Below are positions 39,437-48,119 of a stretch of DNA of 64,000 nucleotides, piece after piece (within the stretch, counting starts at the first letter, position 1; every line of letters begins with the position of its first letter). Below the pieces are notes generated by a model. That model was given only the letters and a program-made list of their open reading frames with translations. It did not search any database and had not been told where the DNA came from. Position numbers and translations under genes: made by a program. Origin of the DNA: Candidatus Alistipes faecavium (lineage in GTDB: Bacteria > Bacteroidota > Bacteroidia > Bacteroidales > Rikenellaceae). The stretch covers positions 1 to 64,000 of the forward strand of contig DWYP01000007.1 of assembly GCA_019118605.1 (NCBI GenBank), read 5' to 3'.

Positions 39437-41044
39437 ATGGGAAGAACCGCTCTGAGAAACATGCTGGCAGGGACGCTCCTCGCCGCCGGGCTCCTTTCGG
39501 CCCCGGCTGCGGCGGCGGGCGTTCCCGGGGAGCTGCGCGGGCGCGTGACGGCCGACGGCAAGGGCGTGGCCGGAGTCCGGGTGACCGACGGGAGGACGAT
39601 CGTGCAGACCGACCGTCGGGGCCGCTACCGCCTGCCGGCCGACAGGGAGGCGGCGTTCGTCTACCTGACCCTGTCCGACGGATACGAAATACCTGCGCGG
39701 CAGGGGGCGGCACTCCTCTACCAAAGGCTCGAAGCCGGGAAGGCCCGGGACTATGACTTCGCGCTGCAGCCCGCCGCACGGAGGTCGGAGCGCCACCGGC
39801 TGCTCGTCGTCGCCGACCCGCAGGTCTACTTCGAGAAGGAGCTCGACAGCGTGCGCCGTGCGGCCGCCGACATGCGTCGCACGGCCGCCGACAGCGTCGA
39901 GACCTTCGGCGTGGTCTGCGGGGACATCATCGGCGACATCACCCGCCGTCCCCTGCTCTTCGAAGCGGTGCGCGACGCCCTGGCCCGAAGCGGCGTGCCC
40001 TTCTTCTATGCCGTCGGCAACCATGACATGGATGTCGACACCCGCTCGAACGCCGGCTCCAAGCGGTCGTTCGAGGAGTGCTTCGGCCCCACCTGCTACT
40101 CTTTCGACCGCGGGAGGATCCATTACGTCGTCCTCGACGACGTTTTCTTCCTGGCTCGCGGGTACCTCTATGCGGGGTATCTCGGGGAGCGGCAGCTGAA
40201 GTGGCTCGAACAGGACCTCGCCTTCGTGCCGCACGGAAGCACCGTCGTCGTCTGCTTCCACATCCCCACCTGGTCGCGCGCCGCACGGCAGGGAGAGTGG
40301 GGCAAGGAGGAGTCCAACAAGGTGCTCAACAACCGCCGGGCCCTCTACGCGCTGCTCGCACCCTACCGGGCGCACATCATGTCGGCGCACGAGCATTACA
40401 ACGAGAACTACCAGCCCGCGGAGCACATCTTCGAGCATGTGCATGCCCCGCTGAGCACCCTCTTCTGGCAGACACCCCTCAGCATGGACGGCATTCCCGC
40501 GGGATATGGCGTCTACGAGGCCGACGGCGATACGCTGACCTGGTACTGGAAGGCGGTCGACTACAACCGCGGGCGCCAGTTCACAGCCTATGCCGCGGGG
40601 GAGGATCCCCGCGAACCGGAGGCCGTCACGGTCAACGTCTGGAACTACGACCCCGCCTGGAAGGTGCGCTGGTACGAGAACGGCGTGCCGCAGGGCGGGA
40701 TGGAGCGCTACACAGGATACGACGCCGCGATAGCCGCCTACGTGGAGCGCCACCGCGGGGAGTTCGTCTACAAGTACATCGGGGCGGCGCCCACCGAGCA
40801 CCTCTTCCGCGCCGTGCCCTCGGCTCCCGGGGCCGAGGTGTGCGTGGAGGTCGAGGACCGCTTCGGGAACCGCTACCTCTGGTCCGCGGCGCAGGGATAT
40901 GCCTGGCGTCCGGCCGAAGGGGCGCAGGCTCCGCAGGCCGCGCAATCCCCGAAAAAAGAGACCCCGAAAAGAGAACTCCCGAAAAAAGAGTCTTTGAAAG
41001 AGCCCCCGCAGGAGGGAACAGCCGCGCCGCACGCCTCGGAGTAA
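39437..41044 (+). CDS. Exported calcineurin-like phosphoesterase with N- and C-terminal accessory domains
   Basis: Metallophosphoesterase predicted to cut a phosphomono- or phosphodiester outside the cytoplasm. The 535-residue protein has a signal peptide (about 1-27), an N-terminal beta-sandwich like the MetallophosN domain (about 30-112), and the two-metal core: Asp127 in ADPQ, Asp163 in CGDIIGD, Asn195-His196 in GNHD, His275, and His318-x-His320. A MetallophosC-like domain follows (about 340-490). The tail (about 500-535) is a run of Lys-Glu-Pro repeats such as PKKE, PKRE and PKKE, of low complexity. It starts seven bases past GH97, so it belongs to the same unit. With the NAGPA-type enzyme, it suggests a phosphate-bearing glycan. 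Confidence 0.88.
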   Translation: MGRTALRNMLAGTLLAAGLLSAPAAAAGVPGELRGRVTADGKGVAGVRVTDGRTIVQTDRRGRYRLPADREAAFVYLTLSDGYEIPARQGAALLYQRLEAGKARDYDFALQPAARRSERHRLLVVADPQVYFEKELDSVRRAAADMRRTAADSVETFGVVCGDIIGDITRRPLLFEAVRDALARSGVPFFYAVGNHDMDVDTRSNAGSKRSFEECFGPTCYSFDRGRIHYVVLDDVFFLARGYLYAGYLGERQLKWLEQDLAFVPHGSTVVVCFHIPTWSRAARQGEWGKEESNKVLNNRRALYALLAPYRAHIMSAHEHYNENYQPAEHIFEHVHAPLSTLFWQTPLSMDGIPAGYGVYEADGDTLTWYWKAVDYNRGRQFTAYAAGEDPREPEAVTVNVWNYDPAWKVRWYENGVPQGGMERYTGYDAAIAAYVERHRGEFVYKYIGAAPTEHLFRAVPSAPGAEVCVEVEDRFGNRYLWSAAQGYAWRPAEGAQAPQAAQSPKKETPKRELPKKESLKEPPQEGTAAPHASE

Positions 41045-41046
41045 TC

Positions 41047-41095
41047 GCGGCCCGGCAAAAGAACGGCCCGGCATCCGCGACAACCGCCGGGCCGC
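41047..41095 (+). repeat. Inverted repeat between phosphoesterase and esterase genes
   Basis: GCGGCCCGGC (41047-41056) and GCCGGGCCGC (41086-41095) form a ten-bp stem. A third related copy, CGGCCCGGC, lies between them at 41064-41072, allowing two alternative hairpins. No T tract follows. It may attenuate or protect the message between the two genes. Confidence 0.45.
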
Positions 41096-41123
41096 ATGTC
41101 CGAATGTTCAAAAAAATACCCGT

Positions 41124-42215
41124 ATGAAAAAATACCTTCTTGCAGCCGCCGGGCTGCTGATCGCCTCCGGCTGCGCGCAGACCCCTCGGGAAAAGATGCT
41201 CTTCACCCCGGCCACGGCGCCGGAGATCCGCTTCGTGGGACGCGCGGCGGAGTCGGCCGAAGGCGCGCTGTTGTTCGACTGGAGCGGATGCTACTTCTCC
41301 TTCCGCTTCGAGGGCAGCCGCTGCGCGATGCGGGCCTCCGACACCCGGCGCAACCACTACAACGTCTTCGTCGACGGGCAGCGCCGCGGAACGGTCTCCG
41401 TCGAGGGGGCCGACACGACGGTCCTGCTGGCCGAGGGGCTTGCGCCGGGCGCGCACACCGTGCTCGTGCAGAAGCGCACCGAGGGAGAACAGGGCCGCAC
41501 GACCCTTCACGGCATCCTGACCGACGGAAAGCTGCTCCCGGCCCCCGCGGCCCCGGGACGCCACATCGAATTCATCGGCGACTCGCACACCTGCGGATAC
41601 GGAACCGAAGGGCAATCGCCCAAGGAGCCCTTCACCCCCGAGACCGAGAACTGCGACCTGGCGTGGGGATGCATCATCGCCCGCTACTTCGGTGCCGACT
41701 ACACGCTCATCGCCCACTCGGGACAGGGCATGGCCCGCAACTGGGGCGACGGGAAGGAGGGGTCGGCGTGCACCATGCGCGAGCGGCTGACGCGCACGTT
41801 CGACATGGAGGAGGAGCCCCAATGGGATTTCTCGGCATACCGTCCCGACATCGTGGTCATCAAGCTCGGGTCGAACGACTTCAGCGAAGGGGTCTCGCCC
41901 TCCGAAGAGTGCTTCAGCGGGGCGTATGCCGAGGCGCTGCGCAAACTCCGCAAGGCGTACGGCGACGTGCCGATCCTGTGCGTCGCCCCCTGCGAGAACA
42001 CCGTGGTATTCGGACACCTGCAGAGGTTGCTCGACAGGCTGCAGGATCCGAACCTGCACTGTGCGGTGCTGACCCCCGGGGTCTTCAACTGGGACACCGA
42101 CATGGGCGCCAATTTCCACCCCAACCACCGCGGACACCGGAAGATGGCCTCGGCCATAATCCCCTACATCGCAACGATCACGGGCTGGGAGATGCCCGAG
42201 AAGACGGTCTACTAG
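41124..42215 (+). CDS. SGNH/GDSL esterase lipoprotein, CE2-like
   Basis: Lipoprotein esterase that probably removes acetyl groups from a glycan. The 363-residue protein has a signal ending ASGC (Cys17). It has an N-terminal jelly-roll domain (about 30-140) and then an SGNH hydrolase domain. The Ser nucleophile lies in FIGDSHTCGYG (about 152-162), a glycine in HSGQGM, Asn in KLGSNDFS, and the Asp/His pair in DMGANFHPNHRGH near 330. This two-domain order and the GDSHTCGYG form match carbohydrate esterase family 2. Last gene of the locus, 79 bases after the phosphoesterase. A strong bidirectional terminator follows. Confidence 0.88.
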   Translation: MKKYLLAAAGLLIASGCAQTPREKMLFTPATAPEIRFVGRAAESAEGALLFDWSGCYFSFRFEGSRCAMRASDTRRNHYNVFVDGQRRGTVSVEGADTTVLLAEGLAPGAHTVLVQKRTEGEQGRTTLHGILTDGKLLPAPAAPGRHIEFIGDSHTCGYGTEGQSPKEPFTPETENCDLAWGCIIARYFGADYTLIAHSGQGMARNWGDGKEGSACTMRERLTRTFDMEEEPQWDFSAYRPDIVVIKLGSNDFSEGVSPSEECFSGAYAEALRKLRKAYGDVPILCVAPCENTVVFGHLQRLLDRLQDPNLHCAVLTPGVFNWDTDMGANFHPNHRGHRKMASAIIPYIATITGWEMPEKTVY

Positions 42216-42248
42216 GGTGGCGGCGGGGAAGACTCTGCGCAACAAGGC

Positions 42249-42285
42249 AAAAAAGGAGCGGGCCATCGGGGCCCGCTCCTTTTTT
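42249..42285. terminator. Bidirectional terminator between the esterase and DUF4301 genes
   Basis: Sixteen-bp inverted repeat A6-GGAGCGGGCC (42249-42264) and GGCCCGCTCC-T6 (42270-42285) with a five-base loop. It lies between two convergent genes and has A and T tracts on both sides. Confidence 0.92.
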
Positions 42286-42315
42286 CGGCACTGTCGGCGC
42301 ACTTGCCGCACGCGG

Positions 42316-43749
42316 CTACCGGTGCTGCGGGCGCAGCAGGTCCTGCACGACCTTCACCGGGGAGAAGGTCGAGATCGGCACGTCGACAAAGACCGTGTTC
42401 CAGCGCGCCATGGCGCCGTTCCACAGGCCCGGGAGCTCCTGGGCACGGAGTTCGCGCCCGCCGCTCGACTTCGAGGAGATGAATCCCGTAGCCGGGTCGG
42501 TGTACTGCCGCAGGTCGTATTTGCCGCCCCGGGCGTCGCGCACCCCGCAGACCAGATCCACCGGATTGAAGTGCGTGGCGGACTTCATCAGCGGCAGGTC
42601 TTCGGGTGCGATCTGGCTCGACTCGGCGATCTGCAGCGACTCCGTGCCGTCGGGATTGCCCACCCAGAAGGGGCCGCCGCCCGGTTCGCCCTCGTTGCGC
42701 ACCATGCCGCAGACGCGGATCGGGCGGTCGAGAATCGCGCGCAGCAGCGCGGCATCGTACGACGCCGGAAGCTTCACGCAGAGCTTCTCTTCGAGGAACG
42801 CCGCGACCTCCGCGAGATCGGCCGTCCCGGCCTCCAGAGCCCGGAGGTGTGCGAAGGAGGCCTCCTGCAGGGCGAGCAGCACCCCGGCCAGCATCTTCTT
42901 GCAGCGGATCGTGTCGCCGCGCAGGGCGTCGGTGGTCACGTTGTCGATGTTCTTGATGAAGATCACGTCGGCGTCGATCTCGTTGAGGTTCTCGATCAGC
43001 GCCCCGTGGCCCGCCGGACGGAACAGCAGCCGTCCGTCGTCCTGACGGAAGGGCGTGTTGTCGGGATTCACGGCGATGGTATCGGTCGAAGGCTTCTGCA
43101 CCGAGAAGGTGATGTCGTAACGGATGCCGAAGCGTTTCTCATACCCCGGAACCTTCTCGGCAAGCAGGCTCCGGAAACCCTCCATGTGTTCGGGAGAGAC
43201 GGTGAAGTGGATGCGTGCCACGCCGTTCGACGCGGCGTAGGTCGCACCCTCGACCAGGTGCTCCTCGACGGCCTTGCGCGCACCGTCGGCATAGGCGTGG
43301 AAAGTGACAAGCCCCTTGGGTTTGTGTCCGTAGTCGAGGCCCTTGTTGACGATGGCGTCGACCGTCGTGCGGTCGTCGGCGCCTTCGGGCAGCACCTTCA
43401 CCAGTTCGGGCCAGAAGGCGAAGTCGCGCAGGTGTTCGAGCAACGTGTCGATGCCCGGGCCGCGCTTGCCCTCGTTGACGAACTCGAAGAGCTCCTTGAA
43501 CATGCGCGTCGCGGCGCCCGACGCCGGGACGAACTTCACGACGCCCAGACGGCCGGCGGCCTCGTCGTAACGCTTCACGGCCGCATCGGCCTGCGCCGCG
43601 TCGAGCACCTGCACGCCGTCGCCGGGCGAAGCGGCCCGCACGACGTTCAAATGGGGGAATCCGCGGCGGAAGTTCTCCAGCTGAAGCTCCACCTGCTGCG
43701 CAGACAGACCGTGTTCGGCGATCTGCCGCAAATCCTGTTCGGTAAACAT
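42316..43749 (-). CDS. DUF4301-family protein
   Basis: A 477-residue cytoplasmic protein matching the Bacteroidetes DUF4301 family. It has an amphipathic N-terminus, the FVPASGAATRMFKEL motif (about 73-87), KGLVTFH, the RIHFTVSPEHMEGF segment near 180, LLFRPAGHGALIENLN near 245, and IKNIDNV. The sugar-nucleotidyltransferase-like flavour of PASGAATRM and of GHGALIENL suggests a nucleotide-binding or sugar-phosphate role, but this is only a resemblance and no reaction is established. Length matches the family. It is transcribed alone from a leader of about 160 bases; a divergent -7 box at 43914-43921 faces the murB promoter. Confidence 0.8.
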   Translation of the reverse strand: MFTEQDLRQIAEHGLSAQQVELQLENFRRGFPHLNVVRAASPGDGVQVLDAAQADAAVKRYDEAAGRLGVVKFVPASGAATRMFKELFEFVNEGKRGPGIDTLLEHLRDFAFWPELVKVLPEGADDRTTVDAIVNKGLDYGHKPKGLVTFHAYADGARKAVEEHLVEGATYAASNGVARIHFTVSPEHMEGFRSLLAEKVPGYEKRFGIRYDITFSVQKPSTDTIAVNPDNTPFRQDDGRLLFRPAGHGALIENLNEIDADVIFIKNIDNVTTDALRGDTIRCKKMLAGVLLALQEASFAHLRALEAGTADLAEVAAFLEEKLCVKLPASYDAALLRAILDRPIRVCGMVRNEGEPGGGPFWVGNPDGTESLQIAESSQIAPEDLPLMKSATHFNPVDLVCGVRDARGGKYDLRQYTDPATGFISSKSSGGRELRAQELPGLWNGAMARWNTVFVDVPISTFSPVKVVQDLLRPQHR

Positions 43750-43913
43750 AGGCTATCAAGCAATTAAAGGTTGTGCACGTCGAATCCGCCCCGCAACCGC
43801 CGACGCTCCCGCATCTGCGGGAAAGTCCGCGAACGGCACCTGCCGGGCCGTCGGGAACGGGCCCCGGGATCGAAATCGCCGCCCGCAGGCCGCAATGATA
43901 CCCGGTCATCAAT

Positions 43914-43942
43914 CAAAGTTAGTAAATTATTTCGTAACTTTG
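43914..43942. promoter_or_regulatory. Face-to-face divergent promoters of DUF4301 and murB
   Basis: CAAAGTTA (43914-43921, TAACTTTG on the minus strand) and TAACTTTG (43935-43942, plus strand) form a perfect eight-base inverted repeat separated by 13 bases. Each -7 box occupies the space where the other promoter would need its -33 contact. The plus-strand box ends six bases before the murB ATG. Confidence 0.6.
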
Positions 43943-43948
43943 CACATC

Positions 43949-44956
43949 ATGATCCGAGAATTTCACCATATCGACCTGCGCGGCCGAAACAGTTTCGGCG
44001 TCGCACAGCAGGCCGCACGCCTCGTGGAGTTCGAAACTCCCGACGACCTGCGCACCCTCTTCGCCGAAGGGGTTCCCGCACGCTGGACGGTGCTCTCCGG
44101 CGGGAACAACATCCTCTTCACCAAGGACTACGACGGAGTGCTCCTGACTCCCGTAGCGCGGGAGATCACGCCCCTGGACGACGACGGCCGGACACTCCGC
44201 GTGCGCGTCGATGCCGGAGTCGAATGGGACGACCTGGTGGAATGGGCCGTCGAACGCGGTCTCTGGGGTATCGAAAACCTCTCGCTCATCCCCGGGAAGG
44301 CCGGCGCCGCGCCGGTGCAGAACATCGGCGCATACGGATGCGAGGCCAAGGATGCGATCCGCCGCGTGGAGACTTTCTGCGTCGAGTCGGGGGCGCTGCT
44401 CACGCTCGATGCCGCACACTGCGGATTCGCATACCGCGAGAGCGTCTTCAAACACACGCTCAAGGGGCGGGTCATCATCACGGCCATCGAGATCGAGCTC
44501 TCGCACGCCCCCTGCCCGAAACTCGGATACGGAGACGTCGAACGCGAGGTCGAGGCCCGCGGAGGGGCCACGCTGCGCAACATCCGCGAGGCGATCTGCG
44601 CCATCCGCCGCTCGAAGCTCCCCGACCCTGCCGTACTGGGAAATGCCGGGAGCTTCTTCAAGAACCCCGTTGTCGAGGCCTCCGTGGCCGACGCGCTCAC
44701 GGCCCGCTGTCCCGACATGCCCCGCTACCCGGCCCCCGAAGGGCGGGTGAAGCTCGCTGCGGGGTGGCTCATCGACCGATGCGGGCTCAAGGGGCACCGC
44801 GAAGGGGCCGTCGGGGTGCACGAACGCCAGGCCCTGGTGCTCGTAAACTACGGCGGCGCCACGGGCGGCGAGGTGATCGCCTTCGCACGGAAAATCCAGG
44901 AGCGCGTGCGCGAAACGTTCGGAATCGACATAGACACCGAGGTCAACATCCTATGA
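43949..44956 (+). CDS. murB: UDP-N-acetylmuramate dehydrogenase MurB
   Basis: FAD enzyme that reduces UDP-GlcNAc-enolpyruvate to UDP-MurNAc for peptidoglycan. The 335-residue protein has the FAD-binding SGGNNILF motif (about 50-57), GAAPVQNIGAYG, the YRES strand, the proton donor Ser235 in AGSFFKNP, and Glu331 near the end (TEVNIL). The type I layout with the YRES loop matches E. coli MurB. The start at 43949 is chosen because a TAACTTTG box ends at 43942; the longer in-frame start at 43895 lies upstream of that promoter. It overlaps tilS by four bases (ATGA). Confidence 0.96.
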   Translation: MIREFHHIDLRGRNSFGVAQQAARLVEFETPDDLRTLFAEGVPARWTVLSGGNNILFTKDYDGVLLTPVAREITPLDDDGRTLRVRVDAGVEWDDLVEWAVERGLWGIENLSLIPGKAGAAPVQNIGAYGCEAKDAIRRVETFCVESGALLTLDAAHCGFAYRESVFKHTLKGRVIITAIEIELSHAPCPKLGYGDVEREVEARGGATLRNIREAICAIRRSKLPDPAVLGNAGSFFKNPVVEASVADALTARCPDMPRYPAPEGRVKLAAGWLIDRCGLKGHREGAVGVHERQALVLVNYGGATGGEVIAFARKIQERVRETFGIDIDTEVNIL

Positions 44957-46305
44957 ATACGAATCTTCAAGAGGCTTTCCAACGCTACATCGACCGGAAC
45001 GGGCTCGCCACGCACGACGACCGCATCCTGCTGACCGTTTCGGGCGGCGTCGACTCGATGGTCATGCTCTCGCTCTTCGTCGAAAGCGGATACAGGGTGG
45101 GCGTCGCCCACTGCAACTTCCAGCTGCGGGGCGCCGAGAGCGACGAGGACGAGGTGCTTGTCGAACAGCAGGCCGCGAAGTTCGGCATTCCGTTCTACAA
45201 CCGGCGTTTCGAAACCGCCGCCGAGATGGAGCGCACCGGGGAGTCGATGGAGATGGCGGCCCGGCGGCTGCGCTACGCATGGTTCAACGACCTGAGCGCC
45301 GAACACGGATACTCGGCCATCGCCATCGCCCACCACGCCGACGACTCGATCGAGACCTTCTTCATCAACCTGCTGCGCGGCACCGGGCTCCGCGGCCTCA
45401 CGGGCATCTCCACGCAGGTCGGGAAGGTCATCCGCCCGCTGCTGTTCGCCTCGCGCAAGGAGATCCTCGAATACGCCGTGCAGCACCGCATCCCCTTCCG
45501 GGAGGATTCGTCGAACCGCTCGACCAAGTACCTGCGCAACAAGATCCGCCTCGGGCTCATCCCCCGCATCCGGGAGATCAACCCGAAATTCACCTCCCTG
45601 ATGATCCGCAACCTCGCGCGCCTGACCGATGCCCAGCTCTTCATCAGCCACGGCATCGAACGCATCCGCTCCGAGGCCGTGAGCTCCGAAAACGGAATCG
45701 ACACGATCCGCCTCGACCGCCTCGACCCGGCCTTCCCGCGCGACTTCGTGATCTACGAGCTCCTCAGTTCGGCATACGGATTCAAGGGCGACGTCGTCGA
45801 CGCGCTCTGCCACGCCCTCGGGCAGGAGGACTCCACGGGAAAACGCTTCTACGCCCGCGAGCGGGTCGCCTGCATCGACCGCGGGAAGATCGTCGTAGCG
45901 CCCATCGCCGCGGACGATCCCTGTCTCTCGACCATCGCGAAGGGGGCTCCGCGCGCCTACTGCGCAAACGCCGTGCTCTACTTCGAAAGGCTCGATATCG
46001 ACGCGATCAAGACCTTCGGCGTCCCCGAACACATCGCGCAGCTCGACGCCGACCGCCTGCAATACCCCCTTACGCTGCGCCGCTGGAGGGAGGGCGACTG
46101 GTTCGTACCCTTCGGCATGACAGGACGCAAGAAGGTCAGCGACTTCCTGATCGACGCCAAGGTCTCCGCGCCCGAGAAACAGCGGCAGTTCGTGCTGCTC
46201 TCGGGAGACGACATCGTCTGGCTCGTAGGACGGCGCATCGACGACCGCTACCGCCTGACGTCCGGAACCGAAAACGTCCTGCGCATTACCAAAGAGATCG
46301 TCTGA
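44953..46305 (+). CDS. tilS: tRNA(Ile)-lysidine synthase TilS
   Basis: Modifies C34 of the CAU-anticodon tRNA-Ile to lysidine so that it reads AUA. The 450-residue protein has the PP-loop SGGVDS (30-35), the VAHCNFQLRG and AIAHHADDSIETFFIN motifs, and GLRGLTGI, then linker and C-terminal domains with WREGDWFVPFGMTGRKK near 375-391. Length fits the long, two-C-terminal-domain form. It is coupled to murB by an ATGA overlap and precedes holA by one base, so murB-tilS-holA form one unit. Confidence 0.96.
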   Translation: MNTNLQEAFQRYIDRNGLATHDDRILLTVSGGVDSMVMLSLFVESGYRVGVAHCNFQLRGAESDEDEVLVEQQAAKFGIPFYNRRFETAAEMERTGESMEMAARRLRYAWFNDLSAEHGYSAIAIAHHADDSIETFFINLLRGTGLRGLTGISTQVGKVIRPLLFASRKEILEYAVQHRIPFREDSSNRSTKYLRNKIRLGLIPRIREINPKFTSLMIRNLARLTDAQLFISHGIERIRSEAVSSENGIDTIRLDRLDPAFPRDFVIYELLSSAYGFKGDVVDALCHALGQEDSTGKRFYARERVACIDRGKIVVAPIAADDPCLSTIAKGAPRAYCANAVLYFERLDIDAIKTFGVPEHIAQLDADRLQYPLTLRRWREGDWFVPFGMTGRKKVSDFLIDAKVSAPEKQRQFVLLSGDDIVWLVGRRIDDRYRLTSGTENVLRITKEIV

Positions 46306-46306
46306 A

Positions 46307-47377
46307 ATGGCAAAGGGAGCACTGAAATTCAAGGATTCGGTGGCCGAATTCGAGCGCCTCGGCGCAGAGATCCGCGCCCGGAAGTTCGCGCCCCTCTACC
46401 TGCTCATGGGCGAGGAGGGCTACTTCATCGACGCGCTCTGCGAGCAGCTGGCCACCTCGATTCTCGACGAGGCCGCGCGCGCCTTCAACCAGATCACCGT
46501 CTACGGAAAGGATTCCGACGCGGGGCAGGTCATCAACCTCTGCCGCCAGATGCCCATGATGGGGCAGTGGCAGGTGGTCATCCTCCGGGAGGCGCAGCAG
46601 CTCCGCGGCCTCGACAAGCTCTCGCTCTACACCCAGAAGCCCTCGCCCACGACCATCCTCGTCATCTGCCACAAGGAGAAGAACGCCGACCGCCGTTCGG
46701 CATTCTACAAGGGCTGCGCGGCGAACGGCACGGTCTTCGAGTCGGTGCGCCCGCGCGACTACGAGATCGCCGCATGGCTGCAGCAGTTCATCCTCCGCCG
46801 GGGCTTCACGATCGACCAGAAGGCCCTCTCGATGCTCACCGACCACCTCGGAACCGACATCGCGAAGATCTCGAACGAACTGCACAAGCTCACCGTTTCG
46901 CTGCCCGAGGGCACGAAGCGCATCACCGACGCCGACATCGAGGCGAACATCGGCATCTCGAAGGACTTCAACAACTTCGAACTCTGCAAGGCCGTCGTCA
47001 CGCGCGACATGGCCCGGGCGCTGATGATTGCCGACCATTTCGCCCGTAACCCCAAGGACAATCCCCTGCTGCTCACCGTCATGGCGCTCTTCAGCCAGTT
47101 CCGCGACCTCTTCGTCGTGAACTATCTGCGCTGGCTCGCGCGCCGCCGCAACCAGCCCTTCCCGGCCGATCAGGAGCTGATACGCCTGCTGCGCAAGAAC
47201 AATACGTTCGTGCTCGGAGAGATCAAGCAGAACGCCGCGCTGTGGGACAACCGCAAGGTCTTCAACGTGCTGGGGCTGCTGCGCGAATACGACGCCAAGA
47301 GCAAGGGACTCAACTCCGGAGGGGCGTCGGACGGCGAGCTGCTGCGCGAACTGCTGTTGAAAATCTTCCTTCTGTGA
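46307..47377 (+). CDS. holA: DNA polymerase III delta subunit
   Basis: Clamp-loader subunit that opens the sliding clamp. The 356-residue protein has an N-terminal domain with the YLLMGEEGYFID start (about 28-40; clamp contact region), the AAA+-like middle part without a P-loop, including VVILREAQ and TILVICHKEKNADRR, and the helical collar domain (about 215-356) with NNFELCKAV. Length and motifs match Bacteroidetes HolA. The next gene starts at a GTG that overlaps its stop. Confidence 0.93.
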   Translation: MAKGALKFKDSVAEFERLGAEIRARKFAPLYLLMGEEGYFIDALCEQLATSILDEAARAFNQITVYGKDSDAGQVINLCRQMPMMGQWQVVILREAQQLRGLDKLSLYTQKPSPTTILVICHKEKNADRRSAFYKGCAANGTVFESVRPRDYEIAAWLQQFILRRGFTIDQKALSMLTDHLGTDIAKISNELHKLTVSLPEGTKRITDADIEANIGISKDFNNFELCKAVVTRDMARALMIADHFARNPKDNPLLLTVMALFSQFRDLFVVNYLRWLARRRNQPFPADQELIRLLRKNNTFVLGEIKQNAALWDNRKVFNVLGLLREYDAKSKGLNSGGASDGELLRELLLKIFLL

Positions 47378-48093
47378 GCGGGATCTATCTATATCAGGTC
47401 GTACACCTCGCCGCCGGAAAGCCGCGCAACGTCGAGGGACACGTCGCCGTGCTGGACGCCGCCTCGCGCCGTCTGTTCGGACGCCCCTATGCGCCCGGGG
47501 CCGCGGCCCTCGCACGCCGCATCGAGGCGCTGGCCGCCGCCGAGCGCTATCCGTCGGGGGTCTCGGGCTTCGTACGCCTGGAGCTCGACGCCGAAGGCCG
47601 GGAACGGCTCGCACCCGCGGGCGTCTCGCTCTACAAAGGCTATGCCTTCCGCAGCCTGACCCCCGCGGCCGTCACCCTCTGCTACGACATCCCCTTCTCC
47701 GAGGCCCCGACCTCGGTGCGCGAGGCCGCGGCCGAATGGGCGCGGCACGAGGCCGTGCGCCGGGGCGCCGGCGTCGCCGTGCGCTGCGACCGCCAGGGCG
47801 TCGTCCGCGACGCCGACGACGCCCCGCTGCTGGGCATCGCCGGACACACGGCGCGCATCTCCCCGGGGCTGGCGAGCGTCGAACGCCGGCTGGCGCTCGA
47901 GGCCGTGCGTGCGGCCGGGCTGGAGGTCCGCGAGGAGCCGCTCCCGCGCGAGGAGCTGCAGCAGATGGACGAACTCTTCACGGTCGACCACCGCGGCGTC
48001 ACGGCCCTCTCGCACTGCGACGGGCATCCGCTGATGACGCTGCTCGCCGAACGCGTCGCCGCGGCGCTGGAGGGGCTGTTTCCGAAAAAATAG
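47374..48093 (+). CDS. Class IV aminotransferase-like protein, probably lacking the PLP lysine
   Basis: A 239-residue protein of the branched-chain aminotransferase / aminodeoxychorismate lyase fold, by weak resemblance. The N-terminal part has a V-E-G-H-V-A-V-L pattern like the E-x-H-x-x-R-L of the family. The later part has LLGIAGHTARISPGL then LEVREEPLPREEL and MDELFTV, which fit the second half of the fold. At the place where a lysine normally binds PLP (before the R-x-E-A-A segment near 135) I find T-S-V-R and no lysine, so it may be a pseudo-enzyme. The only start matching the frame is GTG at 47374, overlapping the holA stop (GTGA). Alanine- and arginine-rich composition raises the risk of chance resemblance. 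Confidence 0.6.
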   Translation: MSGIYLYQVVHLAAGKPRNVEGHVAVLDAASRRLFGRPYAPGAAALARRIEALAAAERYPSGVSGFVRLELDAEGRERLAPAGVSLYKGYAFRSLTPAAVTLCYDIPFSEAPTSVREAAAEWARHEAVRRGAGVAVRCDRQGVVRDADDAPLLGIAGHTARISPGLASVERRLALEAVRAAGLEVREEPLPREELQQMDELFTVDHRGVTALSHCDGHPLMTLLAERVAAALEGLFPKK

Positions 48094-48119
48094 AAACCTC
48101 CGCCGCCGATCCGGACTAT

